Part shown: one piece after another, positions 19,970-31,983 of the stretch
Layout: each line of letters begins with the position of its first letter
Numbering within the stretch: the first letter of the stretch is position 1
Assembly (NCBI GenBank): GCA_032717465.1
Contig: CM064653.1
Coordinates: forward strand, 35,025,603 to 35,089,602
Length of the DNA: 64,000 nt
Reading direction: 5' to 3'
From: Coenobita brevimanus
Taxonomy: Eukaryota > Arthropoda > Malacostraca > Decapoda > Coenobitidae
Translations under genes and position numbers: made by a program
Notes under the pieces: model-generated
What the model was told of the DNA's origin: nothing
Database searches by the model: none
The model's input: the letters and a program-made list of their open reading frames with translations, nothing else

Positions 19970-21718
19970 AATACAGAAGAGAGCCAAATTCAAGATCCCT
20001 TCATTTCGAGATGCCTGGACACACTGCATTTGAAAGACTGGATCTCATAGGAAGTAGGAAATACAGACTGAGGGAGACAGTCCCGGAGTTGACCTGTTGC
20101 GTAAATGAAGGACTGGGAGTAACGGTTAACTCTTGCATTAGAGAGTTGGACAGAAAAAGGATGAGAGTTTGTTGTTAGGTGGGTGCTATGCGCCTGTCGT
20201 AGAGGAATGCAGACAGTTCAGAGGAACAGTGACCATTGAAGTAGCCATAGAAAAGAGAGAAAGATGCAACAGTGCGGCGATGAGACAGAGGTTGAAGGGA
20301 GCCAGTAAGAGGAGGAGAGTTAATGAGACGACAAGCCATTGACTCCACCCTATTGAGAAGAGCTGTATGTGGGGAGCCTCCCCACACGTGAGAGTTGTAC
20401 TCTACACGGGCAAATAAAACCCCTGTATAAAGTCAACAACTGCGGAGGGGTAAAGAAGGTACAGAGTCGGCTTAGCACACCTGATCTCTTGGAAGCAGAT
20501 TTTACAAGAGATGTACCTGTAATATGATCTTTCCAAGATACGTCCCAAGTGACTGAAACCCCAAGCATGTTCAAGGATGATGCAGGATTGAGCTGGATAT
20601 TATTAAACATTAGTAGGTACTTCTGTGGAAGATTTTATTGGGTTGAAAGGTGTAAGAACTGAGTCTTTGATGTATTAAAAACAACAAGATTATTTTTATC
20701 CCAGTCAGAGATCCGAGCCAAGTCAGACAGGTGTGCCATAGCTTGATCCCTTGTTTGTTGAAGTAACAGCTGAGATGGATGTAGCAGGAACCGAATGGAA
20801 AGGTGAAGGGTGGAATCATCAGCATACAAGTGAATGTCACTGATGAATATAGAGCCCTGAGGAGCACCACTTTTGATAGATCTAGGAGAAGAACGATGAC
20901 CGTCTACAACAGCAGCTATTGAACAACAAGAAAGGAAGCTATAGATGAAGGCACAGACAGAAGGATAGAAACCGAAGAGGGCAGTTTTGAAATGAAAGAT
21001 TTATGCCAGACTCGATCGAAAGCCTTTGAGATGTCAAGTGCAATGGCAATGCTTTTGCCAAAGTCCCGAAAGGAGGATGACCAGGAGTCTGAAGGGTAGG
21101 TGAGAAGATCGCCAGTGGAGCGTCCCTGGCGGAACCCATACTGACAATTAGAAAGAAGGTTGTGATAGGAAAGATGCTTTAAAAGTTTTCTGTTAAGAAT
21201 TGATTCGAAAACTTTTGAGACACAGGATGTTAAAGCAATTGGACAATAGTTAGAGGGTTGGGAATGGTCACTCTTCTTTGGGACTGGCTGAATGAGAGCA
21301 AACTTCTAGCATGAAGGAAAGGTACAAGTTGATAGACAAAGGTGAAAGAGTTTACCTAGGCAGGGTGTAAGCACAGAAGCACAGTTCTTGAGGACAACAG
21401 GAGGGACTTCATCAGGCCCATATGCCTTGTTAGTATTGAGGCCAGAGATGGCAGAAAGTACATCGGCTAAAGAAAATGTCAGCCTTGAGGAAGTCAGAGG
21501 GGGGAAGTGATGGAGGAACAGCACGGGAATCGTCTAAAGTGGAATTCGAGGAGAGAGTCTGAGCAAAGAGATCTGCTTTATCAGTAGAAGAAATAGCTAC
21601 AGAGCCATCAGAGTAGAAAAGAGGGGGGAAGGATGATGAGGTAAAGTTGTTAGAAAGGTTTTTGGCAAGGTGCCAGAAGGAGAGGGAAGAATTCGAGTTG
21701 GAGAGTTGAGAGTATTTA
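19970..21718 (-). pseudogene. Jockey/CR1-like LINE J2, reverse transcriptase part
   Basis: Minus frames join as one RT: VLSAISGLNTNKAYGPDEVP (21524-21306), then DISKAFDRVWH-type motif A in other frames near 21030, YADDSTLHLS (20829-20635, motif C), LNMLGVSVTWDVSWKDHI (20610-20350) and LLNRVESMACRLINSPPL (20387-20175). Frameshifts and a stop separate the pieces. The endonuclease of the same LINE is at 24078-25267, beyond an inserted TIR element. Jockey versus CR1 cannot be settled by eye. Confidence 0.75.
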
Positions 21719-21864
21719 TTGTAGGACTCACCTAAGTTTGCGGCTGTGGTGTGGCCCGCACCTGTGTACAATGGTGCCACGTTTCCCCAACTTGTGATGT
21801 GAAACGGAAGCTATTTCTGAACAAGGCAACACAAATACGATAAATTCAGATGAATAAAACTTAC

Positions 21865-23022
21865 TATCTATCTATCTATCGCCAGACGCCTCAATCCCGT
21901 TTGGGGTGGCCACAAACAAATCGCCTCCAAGTCGCCCTGTCCCCCGCCATTTCACTACCCTGCTCCCAACTCACACCCCCCTCTCTCATATACCTCTCCA
22001 CCCCATCCCTCCATCTCATCCTCGGTCTCCCCCTCCCTCTTCCACCCTCCACCTCGCTCACATACACTCTCTTCGTCAGTCTTTCACCCTCCATCCTCTC
22101 CACATGGCCAAACCACCTCAGTGTGTTCCTCACAACGCTTCCTATCACATCCACATCAACACCACAACGCTCCTTTATATCCTCATTCGTCAGCCTGTCT
22201 CTCCACGTGACTCCACAAGCTCCTCTTAAATAACTCATTTCCACTGCTCTCACTCTTGACTTGTGTCCTTCCAACAACGTCCAAGCTTCACTTCCGTACG
22301 TTAGAGTTGGTATCACAATACTGTCATGTAGTAACTTTTTTACTTCCATGCTCACTTCCCTGTTTCTTATCACTGCTTTCAAGGAACCAGCAACCTTTCT
22401 TCCCTGCTGTACCCTTTCAAGCACTTCACCCTCCAAACCTCCATCCTTACTCATCACACTACCCAAATACTTAAACGTACTCACATTTTCCAATTCCTCA
22501 CCATCCAACCTCGCTATACATTCACTGACTTCACCTCTCTCAAAGACCATCACTTTACTCTTCCCTACATTCACCTTTAGGTTCCGTTTCTTACACACTC
22601 TCTCAAACTCATCCACCAAGCCTTGCAGCTCCCCTTCATCTTCACTCAACAACACAGTATCATCTGCAAACAACAGTACAGGGAGTTTCCAAACACTATC
22701 CTCTCTCACCAGGGCCACTCCAACATCCACTACCCTACCTTGTACCTCTTTTATTACCCCATCCATGTACAGATTGAACAACCATGGAGACATGACACAT
22801 CCCTGTTTCAAACCAACTTTCAAAGAGAAAAATTCACTTAGTTCACCATCCACACGCACTGCAGCCTTAGCACCATCATACATACTCTTCACAGCATTCA
22901 ACAACTTCCCATCTACTCCATATATTCTTAACACTTTCCACAATCCTTGTCTATCCACCCTGTCATATGCTTTTTCCAAATCCATGAAAGCCGCATACAA
23001 CTTCTTTCCCTTCTCTAGAAAC
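21865..23022 (-). CDS. RTE LINE copy c, 5'-truncated, open RT frame
   Basis: The open frame 23102-21891 begins in flanking DNA. RTE homology starts at FLEKGKKLYAAF and runs unbroken through DLEKAYDRVDRQ, VGLKQGCVMSPWLFN, LLFADDTVLLSEDEGELQ and YGSEAWTLLEGHKSRVRA to GHPKRD. The FADD box is intact. The (ATAG)n tail is at 21865-21880 on the plus strand. An 8-bp repeat AAACTTAC flanks it (21857-21864, 23019-23026), partly ambiguous with LINE sequence. It has no lesion in the retained part but lacks the endonuclease and N-terminal RT motifs, so it cannot move itself. Confidence 0.85.
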
Positions 23023-23115
23023 TTACACTTGTGTATTTTGATGGATGAATCAAGAGTAATCTTATTATGCATAAAATATACAGTAACACAGAAACATGGC
23101 ATACATATTGTACAG

Positions 23116-23560
23116 TGTTGCTAAAAGAAATTGTAGTCACTTTTAATGTTTTTTTAGCGTAGTTTTAGGGTGGGTAATAATATTACAGTTATGGATATAA
23201 GAGAATGAGCCTGAAAAAAGAAGAAATATGCCAATATCCAAAGTAAAAGAAATAATTCATATAATTCTTGTGAGTGGCAACACTGACACACCCAGTCTGG
23301 CCTAAGGTAAAGTACGTACCCCTCCGTAGACCCAAGCATAGCTTGTACAGGTGTTGCTAGGGAAAAATGCTCACATTTACTGGCTTTTACCGTAATTTTA
23401 AGGACGAGGAATAATCACATTTATAATCATAAGCTAATATGTAGGACAAAATAGTAGGCATATGCCAATACTGAAGTAAAAAAAAAAACATTATTCACTC
23501 GCGAGCGGCAACACTTCCACACCCAGTCGGTGGCCTTGATCTCAGGGGTGGTGTGGAAAT
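23116..23560. repeat. two diverged tandem units, about 235 bp
   Basis: GGCAACACT...CACACCCAGTC recurs at about 23276 and 23510. GTGTTGCTA recurs at about 23116 and 23352. The intervening sequence aligns in order. It lies inside the 21719-24075 element. Confidence 0.6.
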
Positions 23561-23627
23561 GATGTCAAATTTACAATATATACAATATTATGTAAAAGAA
23601 AATATCCAAAATGTCTCTTGCAGTAAA

Positions 23628-24020
23628 AGAGAGAGAGAGAGAGAGAGAGGCAGGCAGGAGAGGGGCAAGGTTGAATGCATTGTCGGCATGACGGGGGGTG
23701 GTGGTGGTGGAGGCACTGTCAGGCTGAGAGAGAGATGGAGGAAGGGGAAAGAGAATGAATGAATGAAAATCAGTCATTATACTGCAATAACGGGTCATCT
23801 GTCACCGTATACAAAAAAGGATAAATATCACTAAATATAACAAAACCAAATTAACAAATGAAAGCACAGTTATAAACAACTTATAAAAGAATCAAAAGTA
23901 CTCAGGGTGGCTCACATCTCCCACCAGGAGAGAGAGAGAGAGAGAGAGAGAGAACGGTATAGAAAACGTGGCAACACTGGAGAGAGAGAGAGAGAGAGAA
24001 CGGTATAGAAAACGTGGCAA
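23628..24020. repeat. (GA)n microsatellites with a duplicated 24-bp motif
   Basis: (AG)n tracts occur at about 23630-23650, 23930-23953 and 23981-24000. ACGGTATAGAAAACGTGGCA occurs after each of the last two tracts. Confidence 0.85.
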
Positions 24021-24077
24021 CACTGTACACAGGTGTGGGCCACACCACAGCCGCAAACTTAGGCGAGTCCTACTATA

Positions 24078-25267
24078 GTAGGGATAAAATTGTTTTTAGG
24101 AGAGTGAAGAACAGACTTAGCTCAATTCTGGGCAGAAACATAAAAAACGTGATTCAGGGGTGGGTTGGCTCTGGTACCCTTTATAGGCCCTCTTGTGGAC
24201 AGCATTAGAACAAGTGTGATTAAACCGAGGTGTTCTTTCATTAGTCAGAGGATATGCGAAGGCACTGTATGCTTCCATGCCTGAGAGAAAAACCCCCGTA
24301 ATGTGCAAGGCATACTCAGATGGCTCCTGGCCATGGAAGCAATAATCATTCCAGGGAAAATTAAAGAAGTACTGCTTGAGGGCCTCCTAGTCTGCAGCTC
24401 CAAAGTGCCACAATCGACGTTCTTTTGGAGGGTCCACAGGCCGTACCGGAGTGATAGGACAGGTTAAGGTAATAAGGTTGTGATTGGAGGAGCCCAACGA
24501 AGAGGAAAGATTAACAGTGTAAGCAGAAAGATTAGTTGTAAGGAAGAGGCCAGGTATGTTGGAGCTCTCTCCAAGGCGTTCAGGGATATGGGTAGGGTGC
24601 TGTACAAGCTGCCCTAAGTCATATGTAGGCTTGTTCTCCAGGTAGATCAGTGAAAGGAGAGGAGAGCCAAAGGTGGTGGTGAACATTGAAATCTCCTAGA
24701 ATGGAGATTTCAGAGAAAGGAGAAATGGATAGAATGTGTTCCATTGTAGAAGTAAGATAGTCGAAGAATTTTTCATAGTCAGTAGAATTAGGGGATAAGT
24801 AAACAGTGCTGATATATTTAGTCAGAACGACAGGAAAGCCAAAGCCTGAGTAGAGAATTCAGAAGAATCAAGTTCAGGAACATGAGTGCAAATTAAGTCA
24901 TTGCGTACATATACACAACACCCACCTTTGGCTTTGAAATGAGTATAGAGAAAGTAGGAGGATACAGAAAAGAGTTTGCTGTCAGGTGCCTCAGACAGCT
25001 GAGTCTTAGGAAGAGAAGGTGAGGTTTAGAGGAGGAGAGGTGGTGCTCAACGGAGCGAAAGTTAGAGGAAAGGCTGCGAATGTTGCAGAGTTGAAGAAGT
25101 GAGTCAGACAGTGGTTTCAGGCATCTCATTGAGTTGTCACCGGGAGAGGGGTGGATGGTACAGGCATTTATCCCCCCCCCCCTCCCCCGGAACTCCAAGG
25201 CCTGGTTATTAGTCGCCATATTTTTCTTTTCTAATTTTGAAAAGGAAGTGTAGTGTGTACTGTGCAT
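24078..25267 (-). pseudogene. Jockey/CR1-like LINE J2, endonuclease part
   Basis: The minus-strand reading LQLCNIRSLSSNFRSVEHHL (from about 25110) starts the domain. It is followed in shifted frames by a TCTVYLSPNS-type region, SEISILGDFNVH near 24700 and DLGQLVQHPTHIPERLG (24686-24387). SSNHNLITLTCP follows, where the catalytic SDH motif reads SNH, and then VHKRAYKGYQSQPTPES near 24170. The homology resumes at 21718 beyond the inserted TIR element. It is broken by several frameshifts. Confidence 0.75.
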
Positions 25268-25835
25268 GTAGTTTGGTGTTGAGTGACTGATTTAGGAGGA
25301 GTCTTTTCTCTGACCTTCATTTAGTACTTACAGTCTCATGAAATGCACATCTGCATAGATTTTTCATTTATATTAAGCATGAAATTCATAGTACTTGCAG
25401 CATTGCAACTCTGAAATATAGAGTGCTTTAAAGGGTTGTCTGTGATGATAATACTGTAGGTTATTTATTGTTATGCTGGCATAAATGTAGTTCATTTGGG
25501 TTCCTCTAAACAAGGAAGAACACACAAAGAACACTTCCAATATGCACTGGTAGCACAAGGAAGACACATAAACTCTGGATGGCTATTGTACAGGTTTATT
25601 ATCATTATTGACTCCTTATACAACCTGGAAAGTGGAGTGAATGACAATAAACAAAGGGAAGAAAATGGCCAGTTTAGGGTGTGAGGTCTCGATTTAAGGG
25701 CCTGGAGGGAAGCTTTCTCTTCCTTCATACTGGAGATCACCAGGACTACACACTGGAAAGTGAGGAACTCTGGACGGGGGGGGGGGTCAAGTCTACGTTT
25801 GTATGTATGAGTGTTGTGGTGTGTAAAGTAAAATA

Positions 25836-28800
25836 CAGTAAGGCCTCACTATAACAGACTAATTGATGCCCAAGCCATTCTGAAAAAAGCAAAATTCCAA
25901 TAAAAGCGACATCCGGACTTCCCCATGCTAACTCGGACTTTTTCCGATATAGGCATACCCTGGTTTAACGATGTAATTGATTAGGTAAAACCCCATCGTT
26001 AGGCTGGGTATTATATTTTGGGGTACTTTTAACATGGAGTGTTTACCAGCCTTGGGTTTTCCCCAAACCAAGCCCAAAACCCACCCAAATGAACCCAAAA
26101 ACAAGTTTAAAACCAATCTAAGTGGCCTAACAGCTGTAAAGGAAGCTAACCTAAACCTGACACCTGTAAGTAACTCACTGAAACCAACAAATAAAGCCTG
26201 AAAATCATAAGAAATAGGTTAGAAAATATCAAACACCTCTCATCACTTCTTGTAAGTCCATGTCCGGTCCTGGTCATCATCCTTGCTATCTCCCCTGAGG
26301 CTAGGGGACGTGGTGCTCCATAGCACTCTCTCATCCTCCTCAAAGCCTTCAAACCCCAACTCTAGGGGATGGTCAGAGGGAGGGGGTGGGAGGCCTGGCG
26401 AGGTGGGATGATCATAGCGGGAGACTGATGCTCTGGCTCTGGGGTTGCAATGGAGTGTGATGCGATAAGGCAGGCGGTGGCAATGGGGTGCGATGCGATG
26501 GCTTAGGCAGTAGCGATGAGGTACAATGCGATGTCTCTGGGGTTGGCAATGGAGTGCGATGTGATGACAGAGGAGGTGGTGAGGGAGACAGCTGCGATGA
26601 ACGGTGAGGTGGTGAGGGAGACAACTGCGATGACTGATGAGGTAACGATGGAGTCAGATGCGGTGGCTCACGTCATGGTGAGGGAGACAGAGGCTGGGGT
26701 GAGGAAGGCAGCAATGGAGTGGCAGAGTGCTTTAGTAGAGACACAGGTGACACAGGAGATGGGGATTGGCTGGAGGTTAGGTCCAGCACTAGGAGCCAAG
26801 CACATCCTCGGCGGGAGGAGACCCAGGGTGTTTCTCTGCTGGTCGATGGCAGGGGAGATGCCTGCTGGTTGAAGATTGGGGAGATGCTCTGCTGGTTCAA
26901 GGCTGGGGAAATTTTCTGCTAGTTGAAGTTGAAGGCTGGGGAGATGCTCTGCTTGTCGAGGGCTGGGGAGATCCTTTATGGCTTGCTGCCATGATGTGGG
27001 CCTGTTTGATGGAGGCAGTGATGGTCTGCCTGGCCGCCCTCTTCTTTTCCTCCATCATCGTTCTGTACACCTTCATCCCCTTCTCTGGCTGATTAGCTGT
27101 GTCCCTGCTTCGTCCTTGGAGAGGGTTGTGTGTGTGCATCAGCACAGTGATCTCATCCAGCTTGGTCAGCATCTCCCTCAGAATTGTCATATTGAGGGCT
27201 TGCATTTCAGGGACAACATCCTCCTCTTGTACCTCCTGGTGCACCCGCTGATTCTCCATATTGAGGAGCTCCTTGTTGCTGAGCTCCTCCCTTTGGATTT
27301 CAAGAACCTTCTCCATGTCCTCCTCGTCGACCTCATCGAAGCCCACCTTGTGCGATAATTCCGCTATGTCCTGCTGCACATGATGCACTGGGAGAGCTTG
27401 CATGCCCACGGGGAAGCCAGTGAAGGAATGCACGTACTCTGGCCACAGCTTCTGCCACACATCATTCATGGTGGGCTGGCTAACTTCACATCATGCTGCG
27501 GTGTTATTCTCTATGGCGTGGCATATATTGTAGCCCTTCCAGAAATGCTGCATTGTTGTCCTGTCATCACTGTCACAGGCCCTCACCAGCTGCTGGATAG
27601 TGCAGGGGAGGTAATACACTTTGAACGCAGCGATCACCCTTTGGTCCATGGGTTGCAACAATGATGTGGTGTTGGGGGACAGGAACACCACTTCATTGTT
27701 GCTTGCCCATTCCTTCATCGTGGGAGGGTGGCTTGGCTCATTGACAACCACCATGAGAAATCTGTTTGCCAAATTCTCCTTGGAGGTATACCTCTTCAGG
27801 ACATAAGAGAGGTATGGGTGGAAATATGACAAACAGCTGTCAGAAGTCAGCCAGGCCTTCCAAATCACCTCAAGGTTTTCTTTAACATACCCCATCATAG
27901 CCCTGGGGCTCTCAGATTGGTAGACAAGGAGCGGCTTCAATTTGAGGTCACGCTCGGTGTTCCCCTCTAGCAGCAGTGTAAGCCTGTCCGTCGAGGCCTT
28001 GAACCCTGGCGTAGACTTTTCCTCTGTTGCAATATATGTCTTGGAGGACATTCTTTTCTGAAAGAGATCTAGTCTCATCAAAATTCAACACCTGCTTCGC
28101 AATGTAGCCACCCTCCGCAATGATGCGTTTCAGTTCGTCAGGAAATGCTGCCACTGCCACCGTATCATCACTTGCCGCCTCACCGTACATCTTTACGTGA
28201 TGGAGATTAGCCCGCCTCTTGAACCGGTCAAACCACCCATGGCTAGCCATGAAGGTCTTGCTAGCATCAAGATCCATCCTCACCTTGATCTTCTCCCATA
28301 GCGAGAGAGCCTTGGTGCAAATAATTGCCTGGCTCATGGGTGCCTTCTGCCGGTTGTGATCCTCCACCTACATGTGCAGCATCTGCTCCAGCTCCTCCAT
28401 CGAAGGCTGTCTTTGGTGGGTGATACGGGAGGCGGATAAGGTTTCAACCTCCCCAGCAGCAGCCTTAATGGCCTCCCCCTTGATGATGGTGGAGACAGTC
28501 TACTGGACTAGGTGGAGAGCCAAGGCGATAGCACACACCCTCATCCCTTTTGTGGCGCTTAAGAATATCTAGCATGACTTCGAGAGACACAGTTTTACTC
28601 AGTTGATCAGCTGATCAGCTGACTGACCAAAACATTAAAGATGGCGGAGGCTTCCTGGTCAAGCACTGATTGAAGAAGTTTATCTGATAAAGTTTGTATG
28701 CTCAAGTGTCAGCAAAACTCACATTTAACACATTAATAATCATTCTTATATATGTGATGATGATGATGGGAGGCATTATACTTTGTCTTAGCTCAGAGGT

Positions 28801-29146
28801 AGGTGCTTCATCACTAACCTGTTCATAGCGGTTTTACGAACAAACCTATAAACTAGTCACAATACATAAAGAATCTTTAATGTTTCACTACTTAACACAA
28901 TGAATTTGGTGAAGCTTAACCTCCTCATAAGAGAGAAAAAAGTCCACAGTTGGAGCACTTGTAGTATGGAGCTGAAGTGGTTGCCATCTTCTTTGTTTAC
29001 AAACAAGGGAGCACACTGACCACCAGGGGGAATTTCCCCTTGCATTTCAAAACTTGCTACCGTGCCGTAGGTATGTTATGTGCTTTTTTTTTTTTTTGTC
29101 ATAGAAAACTACGGCATGGAAGTCCGCGCCATAGGCGACTTGACTG
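25836..29146. mobile_element. pogo-like composite in the 3' LTR
   Basis: The left end is a half copy of MITE M1 (CAGTAAGGCCTCACTATAAC), flanked by TA at 25834-25835. At about 25950 it is cut by another Tigger-like end (AGGCATACCCTGGTTTAACG). The right end, on the minus strand, reads CAGTCAAGTCGCCTATGGCG with TA at 29147-29148. It is only loosely similar to the left end, so the right boundary is tentative. The interior carries a Tigger transposase relic. Confidence 0.5.
26897..28570 (-). pseudogene. Tigger (TIGD1-like) transposase, inactivated
   Basis: It would be a CENP-B-type HTH, DDE transposase acting on TA sites. From 28570 down: a degenerate HTH (IALALHLVQ..TVSTIIKGEA), a second DNA-binding part (MASHGWFDRFKRRANLHHVK, 28367-27948) and the first catalytic Asp in LNFDET. 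After a frameshift come KTYIATEEKSTPGFKASTDR (28081-27491), VNEPSHP where the family has LDNAPGHP (second Asp lost) and NTTSLLQPMDQRVIAAFKVY (third Asp kept). The C-terminal frame 27469-26897 contains a Glu-rich stretch and Pro/Ser repeats (SPQPSTSRASPQPSTSTSR). In-frame stops, a shift and the lost Asp make it dead. Confidence 0.85.
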
Positions 29147-29236
29147 TACCTGGCTGCCAGTGGTGGTTTTCTGTTGAGTGCTGGTTTTCCATGGTCATGA
29201 TTTGAGTGGAGAGCAAGGTAAGTCTCGTCCAGGGCA

Positions 29237-30700
29237 CTTTACCACCCTCGCCGTTCTTCAAGCCACGTCCATATGGCCAGAGGTTGAAGACTTTCTAGTC
29301 GTTGGTGACTGTGGTTGCTTTGATGTTCTCCAAAGTGTTGTACCAGGCTATTTTACAGCGGTCTGGCTCCCTGCTTGGGTCCTCGACGAGGATAAGAGAG
29401 TTTGGGTGAGGGTAGTTTGTGAGTAGTCGCTGTGGGTGGTGTGGCTTTTGGATTTTCTTGGTGTGTCCGGTATAGGATACTCAGAATATATATCGGACGA
29501 ACATGATGATGTAGGTTGGATATGGTTGGAGCAATGAGATGGTGGCGGTGGTTATGGCTGCAGTGGTGGCTGGCAAGTGTATGGTGACCTTTGACCCAGG
29601 GTCTGGCTTGAATCATACCAGTACAGATGCAAAAGTAGCAGTAGGAGTGGAGTTGGTTGGAGTGGGGATCGGTGGGGTAGAAGTTGTGTTAGTCAGTGAC
29701 CTAATTGCATGATGTTGCTGGCCTGCGGGGTGAGATTGGTGGGCGGCAGGGTTTGGAGGGGTTGCAGGGGGTGGTGTGACAGGATTTGATGAGAATGGGG
29801 GGCTGTATCTCTTCGGTGGTCATGATTGGCAGCCAGATCTAGTGAAGATGGGAATGCAGCTTCTTGTTGGCCAGGTGTGAGAAGGAGGATGAGGAGCTGG
29901 CGGATGATTTAGGGCTGTGAGATGATGGATATGGAGTCGAACAAGGTTGTGGGGGCGGTTGTGTTAAGGTAGAGGGTGTACTGGGGGTAGGAGATGGAGA
30001 AGGTGAATGTGAAAGTTCATGGTGGGGTGGGATGGTGGAGGGTGGGGAGGGTGGCGAGTCTGGTTGGGTGGTGCTGGACGAGGGGGGAGGTGAGGAGGAA
30101 GGCTGCTGGTCAGGGGATAATGTGGGGGACAGGCTAGGTGGTGGAGATGAGGATGGCTGACTGGTGGCAGTGTTGGGTGGAGATGGGAGGGGGAGAGAAG
30201 TTCAGGGGGGGCATGGGGAAAACTGGATAGTGGATTTGGGAGTAGCAGAACAACAGTGATTGTGGGTGATTGGGAGTGATGGAGGATGGGGTGTTGGTTT
30301 GGTCAGTTTTGAAGGGGTTGTATCATCTGACATGTTGGTTGCAGTATACTCTGGCATCACTGTGAAATTGATGATGACTAGTTGACAGTTAGGCTTGCGT
30401 GTGATTTTTGAGAGGATCAAGAAACTTTGTCTGGAGCTTGTGGTCGAGGGGCAATCTAGCAACCATGGCTTGCTGACCCACTAAGTTTGAGTTGTCTGGG
30501 GTGGTTTCATCCTGCTGCAGGTCTTAGCAGTGTGCATGTGGCAGAGCCGGTTCTCGAGGTGATAGACTGAGTCTGTTGGGGGTGACCCAGTTGATAGTGG
30601 CAAGGCCAAATGTATTAATGGAAGGAGCAGTGGGGGCTCCCCCCAAACGCATTCGTGGGGCATGATGTCGTCTTTCCTAGGGCAGATATTCATGACCCAT
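29237..30700 (-). pseudogene. Gypsy pol C-terminal, Pro/Ser/Thr-rich tail
   Basis: Minus frames such as 30693-30481 (MNICPRKDDIMPHECVWGEP) and 30462-30202 continue the pol polyprotein past integrase. A region encoding ARLPLDHKLQTKFLDPL resembles an integrase C-terminal module. Long Pro/Thr/His-rich low-complexity sequence follows up to the LTR. A G-rich stretch (GGCGAGGGTGG on the minus strand) lies next to the LTR and may be the polypurine tract. Frames are broken by many stops. Confidence 0.55.
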
Positions 30701-31383
30701 TGTAGGATCTTAACTTGGGAAGGCCAGTCTTCGGTGTTTAGTGTGACCAGCCTAGTTGTGAGCTGATTGCCAAGGCTTCAGTGGCTTCTTTCACACACGG
30801 AGTTCCCCTGAGGATGGTAAGGGGATGAATGGGAGATGTGGTATCAGAATAGCTTGGATAGCTGTTTCCAGACTTGCCCAGAGAACTCTGGACGTTGTCA
30901 AAATGGAGCGCTTGTGGAAGGTCAAAGTAGGGGAATACGTCAGTGATTTGGGCCTCGGCAATGACTGTGGCAGAATGTGACTTAGCTGGACTGGCATTAT
31001 AAATTTGGAGTAGGTGTCTACAAATGTGATGATGAATCAGATCGCCGATTTGGACGGAAGAGGTACCATCACATCCACTGCCAGCAGCTCCCACAGTTTG
31101 GTGGCTGTGAGGTGCCCTGTTGGTCCCGGGGTGCAGGAGATGTCCTTCCCTAAGGCGCAGGCCCTGCAGGCTTCGACTGCTCGGTTGGCAATGGCCAATG
31201 GCTGGGGCGTCCACTACACGTCCCTGAAAACTTCAAGCAGTTTCTGCTGGCCGAGGTGGATTCCGTTAGTGGAGTGTAGCTGGCTCATAACTCTCTCTAT
31301 GACGATGTGGCCTGAGAGGGTATAGAGGTGGTCCCCTATCCATTCCAGCTCGTGAGGATGTTGGGCGGCACCCACTTTGGTTT
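30700..31383 (-). pseudogene. Gypsy integrase, degenerate
   Basis: On the minus strand: KTKVGAAQHPHELEWIGDHL, HSTNGIHLGQQKLLEVF and a CRACALGKD zinc-site half (CxxC near 31140), giving an HHCC-like N-domain. The core follows in pieces: LWELLAVDVMVPLPSKS, TYSKFIMPVQ and a HFDNVQSSLGKS-type segment. The final catalytic Glu context (NGxVE) is replaced by RGTPCVKEAT. Frames shift at about 31000 and 30900. It is not functional. Confidence 0.7.
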
Positions 31384-31385
31384 TA

Positions 31386-31938
31386 CAGTAATCCCTCATT
31401 TATCCGGACATAATAGAGCCAAAGGCATGTCCAGATAGTGGCAACGTTTGGATAATGAACACTATTCCCCTACCACACCCAAACCCTACCTATACTCACC
31501 TCCAGCCTACACATAACTTATTTACACAGTACCTGTGCATAATTTGGTGGTGTTTTCTGGTCTTTCAGGCATATTTAGACATCAAAACACACACAGGAAT
31601 ATGCAAAGTAATGCTAAACACCAAGAAAACCATAAAAAAAAAAAAAAGAAACAAAACCCAAAAAACACCCTACCTACAGGTATACACCACTGTACAGTAT
31701 GTACAGTACCCCTCCTAATTTTGGCACTGTTTTCAGGTTAATCTGCCACATTTAGACATCAAAATACACATTGGATTTCCTAAGTAATGCTAAACACCAA
31801 GAAAACCATGAAAAAAAAAAAAAAAAACCCTACTTATACACCATTGTATGTACGATACCCCTCCTAATTTTGGCACTGTATTCAGGTCAGCCTGCCATAT
31901 TTAGACATCAAAACACACATAGGAACATCCAAAGTAAT

Positions 31939-31983
<45 letters not shown>

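Larger units (their letters stand above)
21719..24075. mobile_element. TIR DNA element inside J2, no transposase
   Basis: Long inverted ends of about 70 bp match. On the left is GTAGGACTCACCTAAGTTTG (21721 onward) with GGCTGTGGTGTGGCCC. On the right, read on the minus strand from 24073, is GTAGGACTCGCCTAAGTTTG. TA flanks fit at 21717-21718 and 24076-24077. The J2 LINE reads across if the element is removed. The inside holds RTE copy c, two diverged tandem units and GA microsatellites. Superfamily unknown; a TA target suggests Tc1/mariner-like. Confidence 0.75.
25469..29236 (-). repeat. Gypsy 3' LTR, interrupted
   Basis: Segments 25469-25835 and 29147-29236 match the other LTR (44254-44619 and 45498-45587). 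Shared stretches include GGAGATCACCAGGACTACAC, GTACAGGTTTATTAT and GCTGGTTTTCCATGG. A pogo-like composite (25836-29146) sits between them at TA. The 878 bp present at this point in the other LTR are missing. Confidence 0.7.

Noticed and set aside
29237..30700. env gene of an errantivirus-like Gypsy
   Set aside because: The region after integrase is Pro/Thr-rich and broken. No signal peptide, membrane segment or furin-type site was recognised.
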